Of a stretch of 64,000 bases of DNA, positions 46,524 to 60,471 are shown in pieces (within the stretch, counting starts at the first letter, position 1; each line of letters begins with the position of its first letter). Where the stretch lies: positions 1,369,001 to 1,433,000 of the forward strand of contig NC_134679.1 in the NCBI RefSeq assembly GCF_024713945.1, in the 5' to 3' direction. The stretch comes from Dermatophagoides farinae. Its lineage: Eukaryota > Arthropoda > Arachnida > Sarcoptiformes > Pyroglyphidae. The position numbers were made by a program, and so were the translations under genes. Below the pieces are notes generated by a model. It was not told the DNA's origin and did no database searches. It worked only from the letters and a program-made list of their open reading frames with translations.

Positions 46524-48520
46524 ATGCAATTAAAAGAAGTGAATGAATTTTGTGGCAATGGTATTGGAAATGTATCGGAAACAACGGAACAATCAACAAA
46601 TGAATCGATTGCAGGTGTCAACGGCGTGATCAATAAAGCCTATTTGAATGAAGCAGAAGAAGAAGAAGAAGAAAAGGAAATGAAAAAATCAAAAATTTCC
46701 ATCATAATAACTAATGGTGATGATCAAAATAATAATCCAATTATGGATGATATGGATCCGAAAAAAATGAATAATAATACTAAATCATTGGCTATGATTA
46801 ATGGTGATATTGAAAAACAATCATCAGTATCATCGACAAATGTTTCAACGATTGATGATGATGATGATGATGATGAGAAGAAAACATTGTATCAAATACA
46901 AACATCATGGGCCGTATTACGACAAATGTTGTTACCATTTTTAATCGCTGGAATTGGTTCTGTATTTGCTGGTGTCGTATTGAATGCCGTAACACAATGG
47001 CCAGTTTTTGTCGATATTCCACAAATTTCCATAATGGTTACAGCATTTTTAGGCCTTATCGGAAACATTGAAACAACATTGGCATCACGTCTGTCCACAC
47101 AAGCAAATCTTGGACGAATGGATTCATGGCATGGTATTCGTGATATTGTTTTCGGTAATTTTATGGTCATTCAATGTCAGGCATCCACAGTGGGATTATT
47201 CGCAGCAATTTGTTCATTAGCTATATCGGCTATACGTGAAGAGACAAGACAAAAAATTTCTACAGATTCAATCATTTTATTATGTTCAACATCAGTGGTT
47301 ACATCGATCATTGCAAATACATTGATTGCTACAATGATCATTATCGTTATACTTGTAGCACGTCGACTTCGAATTAATCCAGGTAATTTGTTTCTTTTTT
47401 TTTGCTGATCATTTTCATTTTATTTTGGTGATTTTTTTTCTCTGGTTTTTTTTCTCTACAGATAACATATCGACACCTGTTGCAGCATCAATGGGTGATG
47501 TTTGTACCATAAGTATTCTAGCACATGTTGGTCAATACCTTTATGAATTACAATATGGTCGTCAGATTCAGATCACATTGATGGTGTTGTGTTTATGTGC
47601 AGCACCTGTATTTGGTGTGTTTGCCAGACGCAATCGTTGGACAAAATCGGTAATTTATTCCGGATGGACGGCCATTCTGGGTGCCGTTATAATTGAACAA
47701 CCGGGTGGTGTTGTAATGGAAAAAGCATTTCAAAATTATAAAGTCATGTCAACGTTTCAACCATTGGTCAATGGTAAATGGTTGAATGGATTTTTTTTTT
47801 TGTTTACATTTCTTAATCTGATTTTTGAATTTAATAGGTATCGGTAGTAATCTTGTCGGCATACAAACAAGTCGTATGTCAACATTTTTACATGCATCTG
47901 CACCGAAAGGATTGCTGCCTACATCGAATCCAACTCCTTTTGTTAGTCCATGGTTTGTTTTTTGTTCCAAAGGTAAATTTTCATCGGAACAAGAAAAAAA
48001 AAATTTCTTAAAATCTTATCATTCATTGTATTATTTATCAGATCTACATGCACGAATGGCCCGTCTTTTAATGATGGTCATTGTTCCGGCCCACCTATTC
48101 TATATGGCCATCATATTTACATTACAAAGTACATTTGATTTTAATTTCGTCGTAACCGGACCATTTATGTCAGTTTATATAATCGCTGTTGTCTTACAAT
48201 TGGCTTTATTACTATATTTGGCATATATATCGGTATTTTGGGCATGGAAACATCGTATCAATCCTGATAATTCAGCCATACCATTCACATCGGCATTGGC
48301 CGATGTTTTCGGTAATTGTTTAATGGCTGTTGCATTCACTTTCTTGAAATGGATTAATGATGAAAATACAACAATAATGGAAAATAATGATAATAATGAT
48401 GCCAGTTTGATGACAACCATTTTTACGAATTATAATAATAATAATAATTTAACAACATCAACAATAGCTACTGCGACGACTGAACAATTGCTCAACAATT
48501 CTACAATCATTTATTATTGA
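46524..48520 (+). CDS. SLC41-family magnesium transporter (MgtE-like)
   Basis: A plasma-membrane Mg2+ carrier/exchanger related to bacterial MgtE. Exons 46524-47382, 47462-47773, 47838-47972 and 48042-48520 join in frame to 594 residues. Two MgtE-type halves are visible. The first has PFLIAGIGSVFAGVVLNAVT, the Mg2+-pore signature GLIGNIETTLASRLSTQANL and LRINPDNISTPVAASMGDVC. The second has YSGWTAILGAVIIEQPGG, PLVNGIGSNLVGIQTSRMST and NPDNSAIPFTSALADVFGN. Both are diagnostic of SLC41A1-3. The ~130-residue N-terminal cytosolic part is acidic with Glu and Asp runs. The C-terminus ends in an Asn/Thr-rich tail. Confidence 0.96.
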
Positions 48521-48776
48521 ATTTTAACGATGAATTTAATAATTTTTTTTAATTTTTTTGATTTATTCATCAATGTTAATGATGATGATGATGATGATGA
48601 TGATGTAGTCACTTCATGGCATCATTATCGACTATACCAATGCATTTTATTGAATGAGGATTTGGCATTTTTTAAAATAATTTTCTACATTCTTGTGATT
48701 TTAATATTAATAATAATAATAATAATTTTAATTTTAATTAAATTGAAAATAATTCTCAACACTGAAACATTGATTA

Positions 48777-49501
48777 TCATTTTGATTGAAGAATCGGTGG
48801 TTGTTGTTCATTCAATAAATGTCCAATAATATGCATACGATCAGAACCGAAAACCCATCGCGGTTTTTCGTCCAAATGAATCAATGTTATTGGTAGACCA
48901 AATCCACCCAATTCTTTTACTCTTTCAAGATTTTTCTCAAGTTTTTCTTTATTCTCTTCGCTATTCATAGTGTTCAAAGCTTTATCGATAGCATCCGATG
49001 ATACATTCATTTCTGTGGCAATTTTACGCATAACATCTGAATTCCAAATTTCAGATGGATTTGAACGGAAAAAATTCTGGAAAAATACACCAACTAAACG
49101 GTTGTAAGTTGCTTCATCAATATGATCTTTAATGGCCGATATGAATAGCTGTGCTGGATCAACTTTGAATTCAATAGCAATCTGCATGAATTCCTTAGGC
49201 AATTCGAATGGAATCTATCGATATGATGACAATGAAAATGATTAGAAACTTGAAACAAAATATAAATCATTTATACCTTATGAAAATCGCTTAAAAGTTT
49301 TAAATCACGATTCAGATAGATTGCTTTTGATGGATTCATACCCGGTGGCATATTATCAGCAGCGGCAAACACATCACGTATCATGACAGGTGTCATTTTC
49401 AATTGCATGGATTTCCAATGACCTAATTGTCGCATGAGTAATTCATGCTGGAATCTTGAAAATGGTGAAATAATATCGAAAAATAATTCAACGATAGTCA
49501 T
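48777..49501 (-). CDS. Glutathione S-transferase kappa, copy 1
   Basis: Minus strand; exons 49501-49277 and 49214-48777 join in frame to 220 residues. DsbA-like GST: VELFFDIISPFSRFQHE places the conserved Ser in the SPFS active-site loop. LGHWKSMQLKMTPVMIRDVF and the C-terminal GGFGLPITLIH, WVFGSDRMHIIGHLL are family hallmarks. Start ATG 49501 leaves no targeting presequence, so it is cytosolic or peroxisomal by inference; the end QSK is not a standard PTS1. Head-to-head with copy 2; the intron is at the same place and phase. Confidence 0.95.
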
Positions 49502-49761
49502 TTTGCACAAATTTCCAAGGGAATAAATTGAAAATATAATAAATGGCAGTTTAAATAGCGAATGTAGTTTTTATCCAACCGATAAAATCAATTCAATTTT
49601 CAATTTATATTCCAAGTTCAACTGTACTTGCTGTTGATACATTATCAAAGTGATTTTTGTTTAAATAGTTTCTTTTTTTGTTGATTTAGCCATTCAAGTG
49701 GTTTTTTCTTTTTGTTTTGGATCAATGTTGTTTTTTGCGCTTCATTGTCAAATCAGGAATC
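49502..49761. promoter_or_regulatory. Shared divergent promoter region of the GST kappa pair
   Basis: 260 bp between opposite start codons. It must hold both promoters. T-rich, with no clear TATA box. Confidence 0.55.
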
Positions 49762-50561
49762 ATGTTGAAAATGATACATTTATCAAAAATGATGACAATT
49801 TCTCGTCGAATGTTTTCGACATCATTATCTCGGCCGACCATGGTTGAAATGTTCTATGATCTGGCATCACCGTATACTTGTTTACAGGTTCATTTACTTG
49901 ATCGTCAATTGGGTCATTGGAAATCAATGGATTTGAAAATGACACCGGTATCGATAGCACATATAATGAAAGCTTCATCAAATTCACCACCAATTAAGGT
50001 CCAGGCTAAAGGTCGATATATGTTTAGAGATCTTAAAGACCTGTCCGAATATTATCGGGTAAGAGACTATGAAAAAAAGTAATAAATCAATCAATAAATT
50101 AAATTTGTCCATAACATTAGATTCCATTTGCATTACCGGATATATTCGTCGATACAGTTTTCGAAAAAGGCACTGTTAAAACACAACGATTTATGATGGC
50201 CGTCCATGAAAATGCACCAGAATTACATGATAAATTAATTCGTATTGCATATGCCAATTTTTTTACGACTGAAAATGCTGTTGACATAGCCAACATTGAA
50301 GAGATGAAAAAATTGGCTTCAAAAGCAGGATGTTCGACTGATTTGATCGCAAAAATTGAACAAGATATGAATGATGACAAGGTGAAAACGGCATTGAAAC
50401 AAAATACAGATCGCGTCGTTGAATTGGGATGTTTTGGTCTTCCAATGACACTGGTTCATCGTTCGGATGAACCACTGGAAATGAGTTGGGTTTTTGGTTC
50501 GGATCGAATACATATTATTGGTCATTATTTGGGTGAAAAAGAACCACCAATTCTTAGATAG
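49762..50561 (+). CDS. Glutathione S-transferase kappa, copy 2 (likely mitochondrial)
   Basis: Exons 49762-50058 and 50121-50561 join in frame to 245 residues. The N-terminus MLKMIHLSKMMTISRRMFST plus SLSRP is basic, Ser/Met-rich and lacks acids, a good mitochondrial presequence. The mature domain starts VEMFYDLASPYTCLQVHLLD and keeps LGHWKSMDLKMTPVSIAHIM, GCFGLPMTLVH and WVFGSDRIHIIGHYLG. GST kappa is the mitochondrial/peroxisomal class. The same intron position as copy 1 shows an old duplication with inversion. Confidence 0.95.
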
Positions 50562-50939
50562 ATTTTAATTAGAAAATAATTTAAAAAAAATGGTATAAAA
50601 TTCGATAAATTTAGCTCCAAACGAACAATGTGTACGTCATTTATGATGAGTTAATGCAAGAAAAAAAAATACGAAAACAGTGTTTTCGATTTACGTGCTT
50701 GTTTTTTTTTCTCGACCGATGATAAAAACATCTACATACAATTTATATATTGGATTTGTTGTTGTTTGCTTTCATTTTGAGTTTATTTTTCTTTGCATCT
50801 GCTTGTTTAAATAAATTTTTTAATCATTAATCACAAAAAAATTGATATATACTGTTTTTACAATTGAAGAATTTTCATACGATCATAATGATGATTTAAA
50901 AAATCATCATAATTATTCGAAATAGAATAAGGTGATAAA
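50562..50939. other. Spacer before TOR
   Basis: 378 bases, AT-rich: GST kappa 3' flank and TOR promoter/5' UTR. No gene seen. Confidence 0.6.
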
Positions 50940-53900
50940 ATGTTAGGCGATCAAAACCAGATGATAACATCGAATCAATCATCATCATCATCATCATCGT
51001 CATCTTTTATTCTTTCCACAATGTTGACCAAACACGGTGAAAAAGAGTTGCTCATTTTAAAGAATAAAGAACATGAATCATGGATTCATTGTTTTTTGCA
51101 AGAAATTCAACATTCAAATTCCTCATCATCATCATCATCATATTCATCATCACATTTATCTCAATCATCACGTGATCGTACTTCATCCGGTTCATCGGAT
51201 TCATCAATTCGAGATGATCTTAAGAAAAAAAAACGAGCCATTGTTAAATTGCAACAACATTTGCAACAAGAAATGCCTGAAATGTCCGATGAACGACGGA
51301 AACAATTTTATGATTTTGCCCTTACTCGTATATTCGATTTGATGGTCGGTGAATCAGCAACGAATTTGATTGATGTTAAATCCGGTATAATGTTGATGTG
51401 TATATTGTTGGATGCTCCTATATCGGAAAAAAAACGACCACCAATTTGTGCACCATTCGCTAATCACCTACGCAATGTAAATCTAAATTCATCTGATTTA
51501 GAACTATTGGATCTGATTGCCTGTGCTGTTGGTAAAATTGCATTGAATTCCGGATCATCGACACCAAATTTTGTTGAATTTGAAATTCGTCGTGCCATCG
51601 AATTGATTGGGAATGAAAAAAATGATCTCCAAAAACGCCATTCGGCTATTTTAAATCTACGTGAATTAGCCAATATTACACCATCATATTTTTTCAATCA
51701 TGTGATGCATATTTTTGAAAATATTTTCATTGCCATTTATGAGCCGAAACTAAGAGAACCCGCAATTGCAGCTTTAAGATCGGCGTTGTCCGTTGTTGTT
51801 CAACGTGAACGTCTAGCATCGAATATTTCATCATCATCATCATCAAAATCCTCTTCGGCTGCTCGTTCTCGTATTGATCAACAGATACCCATGTGTTATG
51901 AATTATGTTACAAAGAAGTGATTAAAAGTTTTGAAGATCGAGATCGATCATCAAAAGATCGTGATGATCGAATTCATGCCGCTTTATTGATATTAAACGA
52001 ATTATTCCGATGTTCACATGATTCATCAGTCATATTTCGTGATTCGATTAGCCGACAATTGGATTTTCTTTACATCAATCTTCGTGAATTAAATGATTTT
52101 AATTCGTTCTATTTTTCCAACTATTTATTCGGCCATTTTGATTATCCAATTTCATTCGATACAATTGGCCAAAATGTATCGAATTCGTCGAAAAAATCAC
52201 ATGGACAAAGTGGCGGTGATCATTTATCTGATTGGCATTATGGATATCTAACGAAATTATTTCGAAACAATACTAATCTAGATTCATCAACAATGCCATT
52301 AATGTATGGTCTTCGTACATTACAATCGATGGTTAATTATCATAAAGAAATGGGTCTAGCACCGATTCTATCATTTTTTCATAAACGTAAATTCTCAAAA
52401 CTAAGCACACTTTGTCATCAATTAATTCAGAATCATTTTGCCGCCATTTGTTCACATTTAATTTCGTTGTTAAAATTGAAAAATTCATTACAAATCAATC
52501 AGGTTTTATTATTGGTTCTACCATCATTAACATCATTGAATCCTAAAGATTTTTCACAAACTGGTCATTATGTCAATGATTCTATACAATATCTATTGAT
52601 TTGTATTAAAAATTCAGCCTTACGATCATTGGCATTCATATCGCTTGGTTTATTTGCTTTATCAATCAAAGATGTTTCAGAAAATGCTATCGATCAACAT
52701 TTACCGTTAATGATTAGCCAGATTCGTCAATGTTTTCCCGGTAAAGATCATACACATCATCATCAGTCAACACCATTATCATCATCTACATCGAAAAAAC
52801 ATCGACAACAATCATCGATGACAAATCACCATCATCCAGATCCTGCCATATTTACTTGTCTATCTTTTATTGCACAAGCTGTTGGTAGAAAAATTTGCTC
52901 AGAAATAGCTGAAATGTTACCATCAATGCTTTCGATGGGCCTCAGTGAACCATTAGTGAATTCATTATATGATATTTGTAAATACATACCTGAACTTAAA
53001 CGAGATATACATGAAGGCCTGTTGAAGATTCTTAGCTTAATCATAATGGATCGTCCAATGATTCGTCCTAAATTATTGGCAGCTGATGGTGGTAGTTCAT
53101 CATTCATGTCATTATCCGCTCATAGTCTTAGCGGTGGTTCAATTGATCGTTCAATGGATTCATCGATTACAATGTCTACGACCGATTTGGAAACATTGAA
53201 ATTAGCATTGAAAGTTTTGGGAAGATTTGATTTCAAACCACAATATTTTTTCATGTTTCTACCACATTGTGCCAATCAATATTTAATGCATGAAAATCGA
53301 GAAATACGATTAGAAGCCGTACATACGTGTTGTCAACTATTGAAACCATTTTTAAAGCCAAACAATGGTTTTGAAAAGATGACAAAAGATGTTTTACAAA
53401 AACTGCTTATAGTTGGCATAACCGATCAAGATAAATTTGTTCGCTATTCTGTTCTATCTCGTTTGGATGAATATTTTGATTATTACCTGGCACAGGCAAT
53501 TAATCTGGAATCACTTCAACTAACTGTTTATGATGAATGTTTTGAAATTCGTGAACTTGGTGTTTGTATTAATGGACGTTTATCGAGCTTAAATCCAGCA
53601 TATGTGATGCCATTTTTATTGCGAGTATTGTTACAATTTCTTAGTGAATTTGAACATTCTGGTATTGCAAAAAATCTGGAACAATCGGCAAGAATGTTAG
53701 GACATTTATTAGCTTCTGCACCAAGATTTTCTCGTCCATATACTGAACCAATATTAAAAGTTTTTCTGCCTAAACTTCGTGATCCACAACAATCACAAGC
53801 TGTGGTTACAGCTGTAATGAGTGCTGTCGGTGAATTGGCCATTGTTTCCGGTTTAGAAATGCGTGCCTATTTTTATGAATTATTTCCAATAATATTGGAT

Positions 53901-56900
53901 GCCGTACAGGATACAAATTCATTTCAAAAACGTGAAATTGCACTCTGGACAATGGGTAGATTGATTGAAAATTGTGGCTATGTGATTGAACCATATACAA
54001 AATTTCCCACATTAATGGAGGTATTGTTTTCCATAATGAAATCTGAACCAACTAAATCATCACAGCTTATACGGCGAGAAACTATACGAGTTCTTGGATT
54101 GTTGGGTGCTGTTGATCCTTATTGGCATAAAATTAACATGGGTTTCATCGATCTATCCGGTGAATCACTGATTAGTTATGATCCTGCATTGGAACAAGAA
54201 GCTAATTCATATGAAATGATTTGGGGTACATTTTCAAGTGATGATTTTTATAGTTCACAAGCAATCAATACATTGGTAGCCGTTATGAAAGATCCACAAG
54301 CAAGTAGTCAACATACAATGGCCGTTCAGGCTATGGCTTTCATTTTTAATGTTCTCAAAGTTCGTTCAGTACCATATCTGCCAAGCATTCTACCACCATT
54401 CATCAATATTATTCGAACTGGTGATCCAAAAATCCGTGAATTTCTTCTACAACAATTAGGACGAATTATATCGGCCGTGAAAAAACATATCCGATCCTAT
54501 TTGGATGATATATTCAAAGTACTACGTGAATTATGGACAACAAATAATTCAACAATGCAATTAACATTGTTCAATGTTGTCGATCAGATTGTATTAGCAC
54601 TTGGTTCAGAATTTCGTAATTATGTTCCACATTTGATACCACATATATTGAAAGTATTCAATCATGATGCTAGTCCACAAAAAGAAGTGACAATGAAACT
54701 ATTATCTGCATTACAAAATTTTGGCATCACACTTGAAGATTATTTTCATCTATTAATAACACCCATTCTACGATTGTTCGATGTACCGATTGAACAAAAA
54801 CGTGCTTCTGATCTACGAATATCGGCTATAAAAACTATTGAAATATTTTGTCGTGATCTTTCTCTGAAAGAATTTGCTCCACGTATCATACATGCATTGG
54901 TGAAAACGATCGATGATAATCCTCATGATAAACGATTATTTCAACAAGTAATGGATACATTATGTAGAATTGTATTTCAATTGGATACTAAATTTAAAAT
55001 ATACATATCATTAGTATCAAAAGTGTTGCAGAAACATAAATTATTACATGATAAATATGAATTATTAGCGGATAAAATCCAGAATGATATTTCTATTGGT
55101 GAAATAGATCCAGATGCTTTGTTGTTACCACCAAGTCTTGTAAGAAAAGCCGGTGTAAATCGTCGTAATTATGAAAGTGAATCACAACAACAGCAACAAC
55201 AACCAGGTCAATCGGATGCAAAAAGAGCTACATTGTCATTGGAAGAGATAAAAAATGCATGGCATCAATGTTCACGTCGTATTTCGAAAGAAGATTGGCT
55301 TGATTGGCTACGAAAATTCAATGTTGATCTAATTAAAGAATCACCATCACTTTCACTACGATCTTGTTTTCCAATAGCACAATCTTGTAATAATGTTGCA
55401 CGTGAATTATTTAATCCAGCATTCTGGTCATGTTGGAATGAACTAAGCCAATCACAACAGCAAGAATTGGTAACATTATTGGAAGAAACAATGAAAGAAC
55501 AAGAAGTACCTGAAGTTACAGGAATTTTATTGAATTTGGCCGAATTTCTTGAACACATTGATCAAGGACCATTAATGTTTGATGTAAAAGTTCTTTCTGA
55601 ACGTGCAATGAAATGTCGTGCATATGCAAAAGCATTACATTATAAAGAGAAAGAATTTCAAGAACGTCCAACAACAGAAAATCTAGGTGCATTGATTACT
55701 ATAAATAATAAACTACAACAACCACAAGCTGCATATGGTTGTTTAGCTTATGCACTGAAATCTACCGAAATTAAGGATATTGAAATCAAAGAAAAATGGT
55801 TTGAAAAATTACATAATTATGAAAGTGCATTCCTTGCATATAAAATGCGTTATGAACAAAATTGTAATGATCATGATGCTTTACTTGGCCAGATGAGATG
55901 TTTAGAAGTATTGAGCGAATGGGAACGACTGTATTCATTAGCACAGCAAACATTTAACGATGTTAGTGAATATTATCAACAACGTATGGCACGTATGGCC
56001 GTTACAGCTACTTGGAGTTTAAATCAATGGGATGAAATGATCGAATATGCTCGTTATATTCCTACCGAATCGTTTGAATCGGCTTTCTATGAAGCGGTTA
56101 TTCGTGTTCATCAAGCTGATTTTCAACAAGCTCAATATTTTATTGATAAATCACGTGAACTTATCGATACGGATCTAACATCGATGGCCGGTGAATCATA
56201 TCAACGTGCATATCCTGCTATGGTACAGATTCAAATGATGAGCGAACTGGAAGAAGTGATTCAATATAAATTAGTACCAGAACGTCAAGAAATGATTCGA
56301 CAAAAATGGTGGCAAAGATTACAAGGTTGTCAACGACAAATTGAAGATTGGCAAAAAATTCTTCAGATTCATTCATTGGTTCTTAAACCACAAGAAGATA
56401 TGCGTGCATGGCTAAAATTTTCAAAACTTTGTGAGAAAAATCATCGTCTTGATTTATCATTCAAAACCATTGTTAAATTGATGGGAACGAATCCGACAAA
56501 ATTAGTACAACAAAATCATCCTTTACCAATTACCTATCCAGAAGTTACATTGAAATTTATTGATCATTTATGGAATAGTGGCCGTTATAAACGAGCATAC
56601 ATTGAATTGCAACGTTTTTGTCAACGTTTAGAAGAAGAGAATAGTGGTACCAATGTAGCAACACAATTAAGTAATCAACAGAATAATCAACGATTCAATA
56701 TTAATCTACCAGATGAATCAATGACCAACACAACCACAACCACAACGACGGCTGAAATTATAACAACAAATAGTGATTATATGTATGCACATATTGCACC
56801 AGATGCACATATGTCACCTGAAGCTATTAATAAAGTTCTTTCACGTGCATACCTTAAACGTGGTCAATGGGAAGAATTTCTATTTGATTTTGATCATGTA

Positions 56901-59527
56901 TCAATTCCATCGATTCTTGAATCATATAAAAAAGCAACACAACGTGATTTACAATGGTATAAAGCATGGCATACATGGGCTTTTATGAATTTTCGTGCAC
57001 TAAAATTCTGTAAAGAATTATTACCCGAAGTAAGGAAAAATATTGATCATCCATTAGATGCATTGGGTAAATATGGACCACGAATGAAACCTAAAGAATT
57101 TGCCATCAATGCTGTTCGTGGATTTTTCCAATCGGTTGCATTCTGTCGAAATGGTTCATCCTTACAAGATACACTTCGAATTCTTACCATTTGGTTCGAA
57201 GATGGATATGATGAAAATATACGTGCTGCTGTCGAGGAAGGTATTAAAAGTGTATCAATTGAAACATGGCTACAAGTGATCCCACAATTGATAGCACGTA
57301 TAGATATGCCACATGTTCCAGTTGCCAAATTGATTCATACGCTTTTGACCGATATTGGCAAATATCATCCACAAGCATTGATATATCCATTAACGGTTGC
57401 ATCAAAATCTTCGAATGAAGCTCGTAGTGAAGCGGCTAATGCAATATTAGTTCTGATGCGTGTCCATTCACCAAATCTAGTTAAACAAGCTGTTCTAGTC
57501 TCAGAGGAATTGATACGTATCGCAATATTATGGCATGAACTTTGGCATGAAGGCCTAGAAGAAGCATCTCGACTTTATTTTGGTGATAAAAATGTTGATG
57601 CAATGTTTGAAACGTTGGAACCATTACATAAAATGATTGAACGAATACCAAGTACTCGTAAAGAGTTGACTTTCTATCAGAACTATGGTCAAGATCTGGC
57701 TAAAGCTTATCAATTATGCCAGTAAGTATTGTTATCTTGAGTTTTGATTTTTTATTTTATTTAATTTGATTTTTTTTTCTTCTGAAAATTTAGGAAATAT
57801 AAAATAACTCATGATTCACAGAATCTAACGCAAGCATGGGATATCTATTATCATGTTTTTAAACGAATTTCTCGTCAACTTCCACAATTGACATCGTTAG
57901 AGCTGGAATACGTATCACCAAAACTAACTGAATGTACCAATTTAGAATTAGCCGTTCCTGGATCATATTGTCCACATAAAGAATTGATTCGAATAGCCAA
58001 AGTTGAACCACAATTGAACATAATTATTTCTAAACAGCGGCCCAGAAAACTAACAATAAAAGGTTCAAATGGACATAATTATATGTTCTTATTGAAAGGT
58101 CATGAAGATTTACGACAAGATGAACGTGTTATGCAATTGTTTGGATTAGTCAATACTTTGCTTAATTCGGAAGATGCAACCTCTAGACAGAATTTAGGTA
58201 GGTTTTGTTTTGGATTCTGTTGATTTTTTTTTAATTTTTTTTTGTTTCAGCCATTCAACGATATGCTGTGATTCCATTAAGTCCCAATTCCGGTCTAATC
58301 GGTTGGGTACCATGTTGTGATACGCTTCATTCCTTAATACGTGATTATAGAAATAAACGTAAAATTTTGCTCAATATGGAACATAGATTGATGTTACGTA
58401 TGGCTCCTGAATATGATCGATTAGCATTGTTACAAAAAGTGGAAGTTTTCGAACATGCATTGGAACATACACCTGGTGATGATTTGGCCAAAATTTTATG
58501 GGTTCGTAGTCCATCATCCGAAGTTTGGTTTGATCGACGAACAAATTACACCAGAAGTTTAGCTGTTATGTCAATGGTTGGTTATATACTGGGATTAGGT
58601 GATCGTCATCCCAGTAATCTAATGCTTGATCGTAATTCCGGTAAAATTTTACACATTGATTTTGGTGATTGTTTTGAAGTAGCGATGACAAGAGAAAAAT
58701 ATCCGGAAAGAATTCCATTCAGGTAATTTTATATTTGTCATTCATGTCCTCATAAATTGATAAATATTTCTTTTTTTTCAGATTAACAAGAATGTTAATC
58801 AAAGCAATGGAAGTGACCGGTTTAGATGGAACATTTCGAACCACTTGTCAACAAGTAATGATGTGTTTACGTAAAAATAAAGAATCATTGATGGCTTTAC
58901 TCGAGGCATTTGTTTATGATCCATTACTAAACTGGAGATTGATGGAAGGTTTGTAATATTTTTTTTTTTAATTTGCATCTTATTTTCAATTTTTAATTTT
59001 TCTAAAAAGCTCAACCGAAATCAAAAACTGATCTGAATGGTAAAAAACCTGTAGTTAATTTACCAACAAAAGATGCTAATACTAATCGTCATCGCCATCA
59101 TCATCACCATACGGATGTTGTTAATCCAATGAAAGTTGTAATGGATGTAGTCGATGAAGAAGATTCTGCACATGATAAACCAGGACCATCTGCAGCAGTA
59201 TTACATCAAGGCGATGATAACCAAGAAGGTGATGACGAAATCATACATCATCATCCACGTGGTCATCCACAACGATTATCATCAATTAAACGTATTGTAT
59301 CGATACAAAATGCTGAACAACGTCGACTTGATTATTATCATGATGAAGGACTAAATTCTAAAGCTGTTGCCGTTATTGAACGCGTTAATGATAAACTTAC
59401 TGGACATGATTTCGGTAACTATAACCGTGTATGTAGCGTTAATTCTCAAGTCGAACAATTGATTAAACAAGCTACAAGTCATGAAAATCTTTGCCAATGT
59501 TATATTGGTTGGTGTCCATTCTGGTAA
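50940..59527 (+). CDS. TOR: Target of rapamycin (TOR) serine/threonine kinase
   Basis: The central growth kinase of TORC1 and TORC2. Exons 50940-57721, 57794-58198, 58252-58722, 58782-58948 and 59010-59527 join in frame to 2780 residues (human mTOR 2549). Domains: N-terminal HEAT repeats; FAT from about residue 1460; FRB at [20 protein letters not shown] through [12 protein letters not shown]; kinase with [27 protein letters not shown] (Asp2513, His2515) and HIDFGD (Asp2532); and the C-terminal FATC ending [14 protein letters not shown] residues known to contact FKBP-rapamycin (Ser2188, Trp2276, Asp2277, counted here) are conserved. Extra length comes from Ser-rich inserts near the N-terminus and a His/Asp-rich insert between kinase and FATC. 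Nearly all coding sequence is in one 6.8-kb exon. Confidence 0.98.
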
Positions 59528-60471
59528 AAAAAAATAAAACTTGTCAATCATCATCATTTTTTTCTTATTTTTGAAACACATATTATTATATATTGAATAA
59601 ATGAAATGTTTTTCTTAAAATTTTTTGGAGTCACACACACACACACACTGTGAATTTTTATTTGAAATCAATTATAAATGAGTGTTATTATATAAGATGT
59701 TTTTTTTCTCATTAAAAATAAAATAGCGTTTAAGAATAATATAAAATCAAACAATTGATTGGATGCGCATCTTGTTGTTGATCGCTGCCGAATAAAATGT
59801 CGATTTTTTTTTTCTTGTGATGATGGTGAAAAAAAAATTTGTCTATGTGTAATAATAATAATTATTATAATAATAATATAATCCACCGATATAATCGGAT
59901 GTTGTCATATTCTTTTCTTTATGATAGTAAAGTGTGTGTGTGTGTGTGGGTGTAAGTGAATGTAAATTTTTTTTTTCAATTCAAGATGGGATTCGCTATT
60001 CATCATTTCATTGAATTTAGCAGGTGGATTATTTTCATTTGTTTTTTTCATTTTTTTTTTGGTTCTATGGATGAGTTGCTTGGTATTTTCCATAAATTTT
60101 TGTTGTTGTTTTTGTTGTTGTTGATGTTGAAATTTTTTACTTGCCGTCCAATTGGTTGGCTGATGGATAGTAAGTTTTTTTTTGTTGTTGTTTTTAAAAT
60201 TAAGCTAAACGATTCATTAATATATTAGATAATTATGATAGATTATTGTTGTTGGATGTGTTATTTTTTCGATTATGGAATTTTTTCTTGTTTTTGTTGA
60301 TGTAGATGTGTGTATGGCTTTCGCTTTTTATATGTTAAAATAGGTGATGGTTGGTGGTGGTGGTGACTATTGATGTTATTATTTTTGCTGTTTGTTGTTG
60401 TATTTTTGTCATTTATTATATTGAATAAATGATGATGGTGATTTTGACGTTTTCACACCATTTTGAATCGT
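59528..60471. other. Spacer between convergent TOR and Y-box genes
   Basis: 3' UTRs of both genes by inference. It has (AC)n near 59633 and (GT)n near 59934. No coding sequence supported. Confidence 0.55.
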
